The notes beneath the pieces are model-generated. The model worked only from the letters and a program-made list of their open reading frames with translations. It did not search any database and was not told where the DNA came from. A stretch of 64,000 nt of DNA from Xylocopa sonorina (Eukaryota > Arthropoda > Insecta > Hymenoptera > Apidae): positions 186,001-250,000 of the forward strand of contig NW_027490262.1 in the NCBI RefSeq assembly GCF_050948175.1, in the 5' to 3' direction. Within the stretch, counting starts at the first letter, position 1, and every line of letters starts with the position of its first letter. This document shows positions 38,089 to 49,100 of this stretch, piece after piece. A program made the position numbers and the translations under genes.

Positions 38089-38660
38089 TCTCGGATCTCG
38101 CGTCCGCGACCTCCTCGGGTCGCGCGGCGCGCGAGTCGCTGGGCCCTCGCAGTGGGGCGGACGGTCGGAGTAGGGCGGCCGCTCGGCCCTCGTGGTGGGG
38201 CGGCCGTTCGGAGTGGGGCGCGGCCCGCGTTAAGCGTGAGCCGCGAGCGTCGAGTTTGCGCGCGAGTGCAACGGAACATAACCGTGCATGAATAAAATAT
38301 ATACATATATTCACTTAAATCTAGGTGTGTGTTGGTGTGTATGTACATAGGTGAGTAGTGTGCTTATTCTAATCCCACATGTACGAGAAGTACGTATAGG
38401 GCTTCGTGATTGCTGGGGATTCGACCCAGTACGTGTCGGAGAGCTCCTCGCCCTCGTAATACGGGGTGAAGTCCTCCCCCTCGTGTGTGGAGATCGCGCG
38501 TGGGCGCGGCATGCTGCATCCCTCTTCCCTCTCGTACCTTTGTCTCCTTCTGTAGGGACGGCGAGTCGGCGGGTGGCCCGTGTGCAGGGGCTCCGGATAC
38601 GGATGCTGGGGATGATGAGGTGGACGCCGGAGGGTGGCAGGCGGTACGCCTGACGTTACA

Positions 38661-38664
38661 CATA
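38661..38664. other. target site duplication, copy 1 right (cata)
   Basis: Matches the left cata at 29635-29638. The satellite resumes as cataacactccacattgaa in the right phase. Confidence 0.95.
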
Positions 38665-40174
38665 ACACTCCACATTGAATATTATACCTTATCATGAAGC
38701 ATATAACTGAGAAGCGGTATCGCGTTTTAAGAAGCATTAGAACTCTATTGCTATGATAAGTAGACATCTGCAGACGCTATTTCCTAGCAAGGAAGTGTCG
38801 CATTTACATTCTTTTGAAGTGAAAACGAGGTATACATGACACTCCGCAATGAATATTATATCTTATCATGAAACATAGAAATGAGATGCGATATCGGGAT
38901 TTAAGAAGCATTAGATCTCTATTGCTTCGATAGGTAGACATCTGCAAACGCTATTTCCTACCAAGGAAGTGTAGCATTTACATTCTCTTGAAGTGAATAC
39001 GAGGTATACATGGCACTTCGCAATCAATATTGTATCTTATCATGAAACATACAAATGAGATGCGATATGGCGATTTAAGCAGCATTAGAACTCTATTGCT
39101 TCGATACGTAGACATCTGCAACCGCTATTTCCTAGCAAGGAAGTGTAGCATTTACATTGTTTTGAAGTGAATACGAGGTATACATGACACTTGGCAATTA
39201 ATACTGTATCTTATCATGGAACATAGAAATGAGATGCGATATCGCGTTTTAAGAAGAATTGGAACTCAATTGCTACGATACGTAGACATCTGCAAACGCT
39301 ATTTCCTAGCAAGGAAGTGTCGCATTTACATACTTTTGAAGCGAATACGAGGTATACATAACACTGAACAATGAATATTATATCTTATCACGAAACATAG
39401 AAATGGAATGCGATATCGCGATTTAAGCAGCATTAGAATTCTATTGCTTCGATACGTAGACACCTGCAAACGCTATTTCCTAGCAAGGAAGTGTCGCATT
39501 TACATTCTTTTGAAGCGAATACGAGGCATACATAACACTGAACAATGAATATTATATCTTATCATGAAACATAGAAATGGGAGGCGATATCGCGATATAA
39601 GCAGCATTAGAATTCTATTGCTTCGATGCGTAGACACCTGCAAACGTTATTTCCTAGCAAGGAAGTGTAGCATTTACATTCGTTTGAAGCGAAAACGAGG
39701 TATACATGACACTTGGCAATTAATATTGTATGTTATCATGAAACATAGAAATGAGATGCGATATCGCGTCCTAAGAGGAATTAGAACTCTATTGCTACGA
39801 TACGTAGACGTCGGCAGGCGCTATTTCCTAGCAAGGAGTTGTCGCATTTACATTCTTTTGAAGTGTAGACGAGATATACATAACACTGCACAATAAATAT
39901 TATATCTTATCATGAAACATAGAAATGAGATGCGATATCGCGTTTTAAGAAGAATTAGAGCTCTATTGCTACGATACATAGACATCTGCAAACGCTATTT
40001 CCTAGCAAGGAAGTGACGCAATATCATTCTTTTGAAGTGAATACGAGGTATACATAACACTGCACAATGAATATTATATCTTACCATGAAACATAGGACT
40101 GAGATGCGATATCACGATTTAAGCAGCATTAGAACTCAATTGCTTCGATACCTAGACATCTGCAAACGCTATTT

Positions 40175-40260
40175 CCTAGCAAGCAAGTGTCCCATTTACA
40201 TTGTTTTGAAGTGAATACGAACTCAATTGCTACGATACGTAGAATCTGCAAACGCAATTT
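40175..40260 (+). repeat. half-size satellite monomer (86 bp)
   Basis: cctagc recurs at 40175 and 40261, only 86 bp apart. The sequence jumps from gaatacga directly to actcaattgc, so 88 bp from the acactcc box to the middle of the large dyad are missing. The junction shares ga, consistent with a short-homology deletion. Confidence 0.9.
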
Positions 40261-42049
40261 CCTAGCAAGGAGGTGCCGCGGTTACGCTTATTTGTAGCGT
40301 AGATGAGGAATACATAACACTTCGCAATGAATATTATACCTTATCTTGAAACATAGAAATTAAATGCGATATCGCAAATTAAGCTGCATTAGAACACAAT
40401 TGCTTCGATACGTAGACATCTTGGAACGCTATTGCCCAGCAAGGAAGTGTCGCATTTACATTCTTTTGAAGTGAATACGAGGTATACATGATACTTCGCA
40501 ATGAATATTATATCTTATCATGAAACATAGAAATGAAATGCGATATGGCGATTTAAGAAGCATTAGATCCCTATTGCTTCGATACGTAGACATCTGCCAA
40601 CGCTATTTCCTCGCAAGGAAGTGTCGCATTTACATTCATTTGAAGTGTATGCGAGGTATACAAAACACTTCGCAATGAATATTGTATCTTATCATGAAAC
40701 ATAGAAATGAGAGGCGATATCGCGATTTAAGAAGCATTAGGGCTCCAATGCTACGATACGTAGACATCTGCAAACGCTATTTCCTAGCAAGGAAGTGTCG
40801 CATTTACATTCTTTTGAAGCGAATACGAGGTATACAAAACACTGCACAATGAATATTATATCTTATCATGATACATAGAAATGAGATGCGATATCGCGAT
40901 TTAAGCTGCATTAGAACTCTATAGCTTCGATACTTAGATAACTACAAACACTGTTTAATAGCAAGGAAGTGTCGCACTACATTCTTTTGAAGTGAATACG
41001 AGGTATACATGACACTTCGCAATCAACATTATATCTTATCATGAAACATAGAAATGAGATGCGATATCGCGTTTCAAGAAGCATTAGAACTCTATTGCTT
41101 CGATACGTAGACATCTGCAATAGCTACTTCCTAGCAAGGAAGTGTCGCATTTACATTCATTTGAAGTGTATGCGAGGTATACATAACACTTCGCAATGAA
41201 TATTATATGTTATCATGAAACATAGAAATGAGATGCGATATCCCGTTTCAAGAAGCATTAGAACTCTATTGCTTCGATACGTAGACATCTGCAATAGCTA
41301 CTTCCTAGCAAGGAAGTGTCGCATTTACATTCATTTGATGTGTATGCGAGGTATACATAACACTTCGCAATGAATATTATATGTTATCATGAAACATAGA
41401 AATGAGATGCGATATCTCGTTATAAGAAGCATTATAACACGATTGCTACGATACGTAGACATCTGCAAACGCTAATTCCTAGCAAGGAAGTGTCGCATTT
41501 ACATTCATTTGAAGTGAATACGAGGAATACATGAAACTTCGCAATGAATATTATATCTTATCGTGAAGCACAGAAATGAGATGCGATATTCCGTTTCAAG
41601 AAGCATTAGAACTCTATTGCTTCGATACGTAGACGTCTGCAAACGCTATTTCCTAGCAAGGAACTGTCGCATTTACATTCATTTGAAGTGTATGCGATGT
41701 ATACGTGACACTTCGCAATAAACATTATATCTTTTCATGAAACATAGAAATGAGATGCGATATCGCGTTTTGAGATGCAATAAAAATCAAATGCTACGAT
41801 ACGCAGAAATCTGCAAACGCTACTTCCTAGCAAGGAAGTGTCGCATTTACATTCTTTTGAGGTGAATACGAGGTATACATAACACTCCACAATGAATATT
41901 ATATCTTATCGTGAAACATAGATCTGTGATTCGATCTTGCGATATAAGAAGCATAAGAACTCTATTGCTACGATACGTAGACATCTGCAAACGCTATTTC
42001 CTAGCAAGGAAGTGTCGCATTTACATTCTTTTGAAGTGAAAGCGAGGTA

Positions 42050-42760
42050 TACATGACACTTCGCAATTAATATTATATCTTATCATGAAACATGGAAATG
42101 AGATGCGATATCCCGTTTCAAGAAGCATTAGAACTCTATTGCTTCGATACGTAGACATCTGCAATCGCTACTTCCTAGCAAGGAACTGTCGCATTTACAT
42201 TCATTTGAAGTGTATGTGAGGTATACATAACACTTCGCAATGAATATTATATCTTATCGTGAAACATAGATATGAGATGCGATCTCGCGATATAAGAAGC
42301 ATTATATCTCCAATGCTACGATACGTAGACATCTGCAAACGTTATTTACTAGCAAGGAAGTGTCGCATTTACATTCATTTGAAGTGTATGCGAGGTATAC
42401 ATAACACTTCGCAATTAATATTATATCTTATCATGAAACATGGAAATGAGATGCGATATCCCGTTTCAAGAAGCATTAGAACTCTATTGCTTCGATACGT
42501 AGACATCTGCAATCGCTACTTCCTAGCAAGGAACTGTCGCATTTACATTCATTTGAAGTGTATGTGAGGTATACATAACACTTCGCAATGAATATTATAT
42601 CTTATCGTGAAACATAGATATGAGATGCGATCTCGCGATATAAGAAGCATTATATCTCCAATGCTACGATACGTAGACATCTGCAAACGTTATTTACTAG
42701 CAAGGAAGTGTCGCATTTACATTCATTTGAAGTGTATGCGAGGTATACATAACACTTCGC
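42050..42760 (+). repeat. dimeric satellite repeat (348 bp), two copies
   Basis: The marker tatatctcca is at 42303 and 42651, exactly two monomers apart. Each unit pairs a monomer carrying cccgtttcaagaag with one carrying ctcgcgatataagaag. A partial third relative starts near 44330, interrupted by copy 2. Confidence 0.8.
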
Positions 42761-44610
42761 AATGAATATTATATGTTATCATGAAACATAGAAATGAGAT
42801 GCGATATCTCGTTTTAAGAATCATTATGACACGCTTGCTACGATACGTAGCCATCTGCAAACGCTATTTCCTAGCAGGGAAGAGTAACATTTACATTCCC
42901 CTGAAGTGAATGCAAGGTATACATGAAACTTCGCAATGAATATTATATCTTATCATGAAACATAGAAATGTGATGTGATATCGCGTTTTAAGAAGCATTA
43001 GAACTCTATTGCTACGATACGTAGACATCTGCAAACGCTATTTCCTAGCAGGGAAGAGTCGCATTTACATTCCACTGAAGTGAATACAAGGTATACATGA
43101 AACATCGCAATGAATATTATATCTTATCATGAAACATAGAAACGTGTTGTGATATAGCGTTTCAAGAAGCATTAGAACTCTATTGCTTCGATACGTAGAC
43201 ATCTGCAATCGCTACTTCCTAGCAAGGAACTGTCGCATTTACATTCATTTGAAGTGTATGCGAGGTATACATAACACTTCGCAATGAATATTATATCTTA
43301 TCATGAAACATAGAAATGTAATGCGATATCGCGTTTTGAGATGCAACAGAAATCTAATGTTACGATACGCAGAAATCTGCAAACGCTATTTCCTAGCAAG
43401 GAAGTGTCACATTTACATTCATTCGAATTGGAGACGAGGAATACATTACACTTCGTAATGAATATTATATCTTATCACGAAACATAGAAATGAGATGCGA
43501 TATCGCGATTTAAGGTGCATTAGAACTCTATTGCTTCGATACGTACACATCTGGAAACGCTATTTCCTAGCAAGGAAGTGTCGCGTTTACATTCATTCGA
43601 AGTGTAGACAAGGAATTCATTACACTTCGTAATGAATATTATATCTTATCATGAAACATAGAAATGAGATGCGATATCGCGATTTAAGATGCATTAGATC
43701 TCTATTGCTTCGATACGTAGACATCTGCAAACGCTATTTCCTAGGAAGGAAGTGTAGCGTTTACATTCTCTTGAAGTGAATACGAGGTATACATGACACT
43801 TCGCAATGAATATTATATCTTATCATGAAATATAGAAATGAGATGCGATATCGCGATTTAAGAAGCATTAGAACTCTATTGCTTCGACACGTAGACATCT
43901 GCAGTCGCTATTTCCTAGCAAGGATGCGTCGCATTCATATCCTTTTGTAGTGAATACGAGGTATACATAACACTCCACATCGAATATTACATCTTATCAT
44001 GAAGCATAGAAATGAGATGCGATATCGCGAATTAAGCAGCATCAGAAATCTATTGCTTCGATACGTAGGCACCTGCAAACGCTATTTCCTAGCAAGGAAG
44101 TGTAGCATTTACATTCTTCTGAAGTGAATCCGAGATATACATGACACTTCGCAATGAATATTATATCTTATCATGAAACATAGAAATGTGATGTGATATC
44201 GCGTTTTAAGAAGCATTAGAACTCTATTGCTACGATACGTAGACATCTGCAAACGCTATTTCCTAGCAAGGAAGTGTCGCATTTACATTCATTTGAAGTG
44301 TATGCGAGGTATACATAACACTTCGCAATTAATATTATATCTTATCATGAAACATGGAAATGAGATGCGATATCCCGTTTCAAGAAGCATTAGAACTCTA
44401 TTGCTTCGATACGTAGACATCTGCAATCGCTACTTCCTAGCAAGGAACTGTCGCATTTACATTCATTTGAAGTGTATGCGATGTATACGTGACACTTCGC
44501 AATAAACATTATATCTTTTCATGAAACATAGAAATGAGATGCGATATCGCGTTTTGAGATGCAATAGAAATCTAATGCTACGATACGCAGAAATCTGCAA
44601 ACGCTACTTC

Positions 44611-44614
44611 CTAG
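44611..44614. other. target site duplication, copy 2 left (ctag)
   Basis: The satellite reads cgctacttcctag up to the LTR, and the right flank starts ctagcaaggaag at 53646. Removing the element and one ctag restores the normal monomer. Confidence 0.95.
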
Positions 44615-46175
44615 TGTCACGTCCCGAGGTGCGGTTGCGCTCGCAACGGTGGCACAAAGTCGTAACCGTTCCCGATAATAACGCGAATTGCGTCCGGACC
44701 GGGTTCGTTGGCGTTTCGGACTCGATAAAACGGTAACTAACACTAAACTTACCTTGCGAAGGCTTGATTCCGCTGTCTGAGTTCTCTTTCCAGGTACCTG
44801 GAGCGCCTTGGATCCGCAACCGGGATGGCGGCGGCGTACGGCTGGAACGGAGGTACGTCTACGGGAATAAGCGTCCAGGCGGGTTGACTCCGGCTGGCAG
44901 GTATCGGCGTTTGGCCCTGACGATTGGCGACTCGTACGGGTCGTGCGGCGAAGGAAACCTCCTTCACAGGAACCAGGACTCGAACGTAGGAAATTGAATA
45001 TTCTGGTGCATCACCCACGTATTCCCGAGCGAGACGACGAATGAACTCTCTCCTCCCCGCGCGTCGTGTACGCTTTGTCGGAGGTGCAAGGCTCATCGAG
45101 AATACTTGAACTTCGGTTGAATACGGCACGGCTAAGCGTTGGTTCGCTCTAGCTTACCGGGATCGACCTGGGCGCAAGATATTCTGTACACGGTAGAAGT
45201 GAGGATGGAGCAACTAAGCGCTGGTTCGCTCTAGTCGTCGAGCCTCAAGACTATCGTAGATGAGATATAGAAATAGAATAATCGCGAGCGTACCCGTGGA
45301 GTAGAATTAAGGAATTGTATTTGAACTTGAATAAAGATACTTTGAATCTGGTAAAAATAAACTATATTCTATGATTTCACTATACTAGATACACTTGACT
45401 AAATTCTAAGTTACTGGCTAGCGATTACAATGAGAATTAGAAATAATATAAAGTATCGAATGGACTCCGCTATGGGAGTATGGATAGAGACGAATGCATT
45501 AGAGCTAATTGCTCGTTGCGAATGAGCCTATTGCTCGGATCGGAAGTGCATCGTTCGGATGCTGGATTAGAACTCCTCGGTTCGGAGATGAGTTAGCAAC
45601 TGGCTCTCGGATCTCGCGTCCGCGACCTCCTCGGGTCGCGCGGCGCGCGAGTCGCTGGGCCCTCGCGGTGGGGCGGACGGTCGGAGTAGGGCGGCCGCTC
45701 GGCCCTCGTGGTGGGGCGGCCGTTCGGAGTGGGGCGCGGCCCGCGTTAAGCGTGAGCCGCGAGCGTCGAGTGTGCGCGCGAGTGCACGGAACATAACCGT
45801 GCATGAATAAAATATATACATATATTCACTTAAATCTAGGTGTGTGTTGGTGTGTATGTACATAGGTGAGTAGTGTGCTTATTCTAATCCCACATGTACG
45901 AGAAGTACGTATAGGGCTTCGTGATTGCTGGGGATTCGACCCAGTACGTGTCGGAGAGCTCCTCGCCCTCGTAATACGGGGTGAAGTCCTCCCCCTCGTG
46001 TGTGGAGATCGCGCGTGGGCGCGGCATGCTGCATCCCTCTTCCCTCTCGTACCTTTGTCTCCTTCTGTAGGGACGGCGAGTCGGCGGGTGGCCCGTGTGC
46101 AGGGGCTCCGGATACGGATGCTGGGGATGATGAGGTGGACGCCGGAGGGTGGCAGGCGGTACGCCTGACGTTACA
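44615..46175 (-). repeat. 3' LTR of copy 2 (1561 bp)
   Basis: Direct repeat of 52085-53645 with a constant offset of 7470 bp, tgtcacgtc to gacgttaca. Its first 292 bases in element orientation encode the pol C-terminus. It has one 27-bp unit and retains the 81-bp segment missing from copy 1, so its length equals that of copy 1 by coincidence. Confidence 0.96.
44749..45129 (-). CDS. LTR-encoded 126-codon frame, 3' LTR copy (uncertain)
   Basis: Identical by eye to the frame at 52219-52599 in the 5' LTR. In this position it would need a start within this LTR. No recognised family. Confidence 0.3.
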   Translation of the reverse strand: MPYSTEVQVFSMSLAPPTKRTRRAGRREFIRRLAREYVGDAPEYSISYVRVLVPVKEVSFAARPVRVANRQGQTPIPASRSQPAWTLIPVDVPPFQPYAAAIPVADPRRSRYLERELRQRNQAFAR

Positions 46176-49100
46176 CCACCCCCCTTGGAAAAAGAATCTC
46201 GGCCATGCCGAGATCTCTTGTCTGTTGGGTAGATTTCGGGATGCTGGATCCTTCTCTTGGTCCTGTCGGCTGGATGCTGCGGAATCTGAGGTTTTTCGCC
46301 TGGTTGATCCTGGCGATAACGTTTGGAGTTTGGACCGTGGCTGCGGGCTTCCTTCGGATTGCAGGCACTTTCGTCGCTTTCACTTTCAGCGTTCGTTTGA
46401 ATGTCACTGCTCTCACTGACTTCATTTTCAGTTTTTCGCACTTTTCTTTCACTAGCATCCACACTCTGCATACTATGCATTCGTTTACAAATTTTGATTT
46501 TGTTCGTATGAACAATTTTATGGCGCCCTTTTACATTCAGCTTAACATTACAATTGCCCAAAATTTCGAGGATACGGTACGGTCCAGAATACTGTGCCTG
46601 GAACTTATGTTTGTTCGGCTCTTTTAAAAGATAGACCCATTGGCCTACCTCGAAGTTTTGGACATTGAGATTTCGGTCATAATAATATTTAGAACGGCGT
46701 TTCGCATTGTCTAGATTGGCTTTAGCCAAATCCTGAGATTTCGAGATTTTCTCCTGAAGTTGTATAAGATAGTCGCTATAAGTTTCGTTATCAGAGCTGT
46801 CCTGAAAAGGAGTGGCTGACGGCGTCCTAGCTATCCTGCCGAACACTAGTTCGTGTGGGGTGTATAATGTACCCTCGTGCACACTGGTGTTGTATGAAAA
46901 CATTGCATACGGTAACCAATTCACCCAATCGTTACTCGACTCTATGTAATGCTTCAGATATTCGGCCAGGACGTGGTGAGATCGTTCAACGGACCCGTTT
47001 GTCTGTGGATGGAACGCAGTGGACTTGTATTGCTTAATACGGAATTTGATTGCTATGGCTTTAATCAAGCTGTTTATAAAGTTCGAACCTTGGTCCGTGA
47101 GTATGCCTTTCGGGCATCCGAACTTACAAATGAATTCTTTTATTAAAGCTTCGGCAATGTCTACTGCGGTGGTGGTTTTGAGAGGAACTGCGACTGAGTA
47201 TTTAGTGAGGAGATCTTGGATCGTGAGGATACTCGTATAACCGTCGGAAGTTTCGGGAAGAGGACCCATTACGTCCATTGAAATCTTATCGAATGCCCTG
47301 CCAGGGGTGTCGGTTAAAGTGAGAGGCTGTCTGGTCTTTACCCGGACCAGTTTCTCTGTCTGACAACTTTTACATTTGCCAATATATTCTTGTATTTGTG
47401 TTTTCATGTTTGGCCAAAAGTATTGTTGTCTGATGCGAGAATAAGTTTTATTAACCCCTTTGTGACCTCCCACAGGGGAGTCGTGGTTTTCTCTTATTAT
47501 TTTCAGTCGCTCTTCGACCGAAGGGGTTTTAATGAGGCCCTGGCAGACCGTAATCTGGACAGTTGTTTCGTAGAACAGGTCCTGAAGGATTTTCTGGATT
47601 CGGGACCAGGATACGGAGTCTAGATAGGTTTGTGCGATACTAAATGTTTGTAATTGTAATTCGTTTACAACGTCGCACAAGGATCTGAATGTTTCTATTA
47701 CGGTCTGGAAATTGATTGATCTGGTGGAATGTTCGATGATTGGAAGCTGGATTTGGAATTCGTTTCCGATTTTTATGACTTTGGCTTTGGTAAGGACGTG
47801 ATTTTTGTTTAGAAGGAATTTTTCAGCGTTCGCTAGATCTTTGGCGCCCGTGTCATAGGGGTGCCCAGATTGCGTGACGAAGACAACTACATTGTCTCGT
47901 CGCGTTGATAATGCGTCACGGCTGAAATTAAACAGAGGTTCGCGTCGGAAAAATTCATTTGGAGCAGGAGTATAGAAGTCGGTGCTGTCGCTGGCGACTT
48001 GCGGAGGAGATGCTGTGTTGGTACGGAAGGATGTGCCTGGAGTCGGTAATTCAGGTTCTGATGTTACCGGAGTAGGAGGAGGCGCTAGTGTGGTATACTT
48101 TTTACGGGTTTCCGGAGGCACATCGAAGATGTCGTCCTCCGAGTTTTCTGAATACGAGAGCGGAAAAATTTGAGCGGGATTCCGCGACAATGCGTCCGCA
48201 TTAAGGTTCGTTTTTCCACTTTTATAGACCATCTCGTAGTCAAATTCCGCTAACTTAAGCCTCCACCGTACGAGTCTACTTGACGGGTCCTTGACCGAAT
48301 TCATCCACACTAACGGTCGATGGTCGGTAACGAGTTTGAATTGATTACCGTATATGTATGGACGAAAGTAATGGACGGCGTAGACAATCGCCAGACACTC
48401 CTTCTCGATCGTGGAGTAGTTTTTCTCCGCAGCGTTTAACAGTCGCGACGTGTACGCGATTGGCAAGTCGCGGCCTATTGGTCCTTGACTCAAGATAGCA
48501 CCAATAGCTTCGGCGGACGCGTCGGTCGTTATCACGAATGGTTGTTTAAAGTTGGGGTACTGCAAGATAGGCGCTTCGCATAGGCAATCTCGGAGTTTGA
48601 CGAATGAATTCTCATGCTCGTTACGCCATACAAAGGGCGCGTCCTTTTTTAACAAATTCGTTAGAGGCTTAGCAATATTGGAAAAATTTGCGATGAACCG
48701 CCTGTAGTATCCCGCGAGCCCGAGGAATTGTTTGATCTGTTTCGCGTTGCGCGGGCGCGGAAAATTTTTGACGGCGCTAATTTTCGCAGGGTCAGGTTTT
48801 ACACCGTGCTCACTGATAATATGACCCAAATAGCTTACTTCTCTCCTCAAGAATTCGCACTTATCCGGCTGCAATACTAAATTAGCTTCTTTGAGCCGTT
48901 GAGTTAATTTATCGAATTTAAGTCGATGTTCTTGAAGAGAGCTAGCGTAGATAACAATGTCGTCCAAATAGACGAAAATTTCGTTCCCCTGGAGACCGGA
49001 CAGGACATTGTCCATAAGTCGTTGGAACGTCGCTGGCGCATTTTTTAATCCGAATGGCATTCTTTTAAATTCATAATGCCCGTGAGGCGTCGAAAAAGCA

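Larger units (their letters stand above)
29639..38660 (-). mobile_element. Ty3/gypsy-type LTR retrotransposon, copy 1, full length
   Basis: A complete 9022-bp element on the minus strand: 5' LTR 37100-38660, PBS 37069-37086, gag, pol, PPT 31200-31210, 3' LTR 29639-31199, flanked by cata. The order protease, RT, RNase H, integrase marks Metaviridae. The integrase region and 4-bp duplication fit the 412/mdg1 group best, though that placement is by recognition and not by a tree. I saw no difference between the two LTRs, and both ORFs are open, so the insertion is recent and possibly still competent. No env frame follows pol. Confidence 0.96.
37100..38660 (-). repeat. 5' LTR of copy 1 (1561 bp)
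   Basis: Promoter LTR of the element. In element orientation it runs 38660 to 37100. It holds the duplicated pol tail (38660-38369), then an AT-rich stretch (38291-38314), a strongly GC-rich segment with several GGGGCGG boxes on the plus strand (about 38095-38230), the predicted start at 38085, four 27-bp repeats, and a 99-codon frame. It appears identical to 29639-31199. Confidence 0.96.
38661..44614 (+). repeat. 174-bp satellite between the two retrotransposons
   Basis: Same array and orientation as the left block. From 38661 to about 41030 the monomers are of the mixed older type found before copy 1. From about 41040 they match the homogenised block: 41040-41560 is near-identical to about 27220-27900 (marker tgatgtgtatgcgag at 27701 and 41336). 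With the insertion and its extra TSD (9026 bp) and the half monomer removed, that offset is 26 monomers to within one base. No gene is visible. Confidence 0.95.

Noticed and set aside
38291..38314. TATA box (tatatatttta on the element strand) as the main LTR promoter
   Set aside because: Possible, but no initiator lies about 30 bases downstream, while a full Inr+DPE pair lies at 38085. Kept only as an alternative start.
29639..38660. env gene, which would make the element an errantivirus
   Set aside because: After the integrase and GPY/F region only a short Pol tail remains before the stop. There is no third frame, signal peptide or membrane segment.
38369..38767. 132-codon minus-strand frame joining satellite to the LTR
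   Set aside because: It is the U3-encoded Pol tail in the 5' LTR read together with neighbouring satellite by chance.
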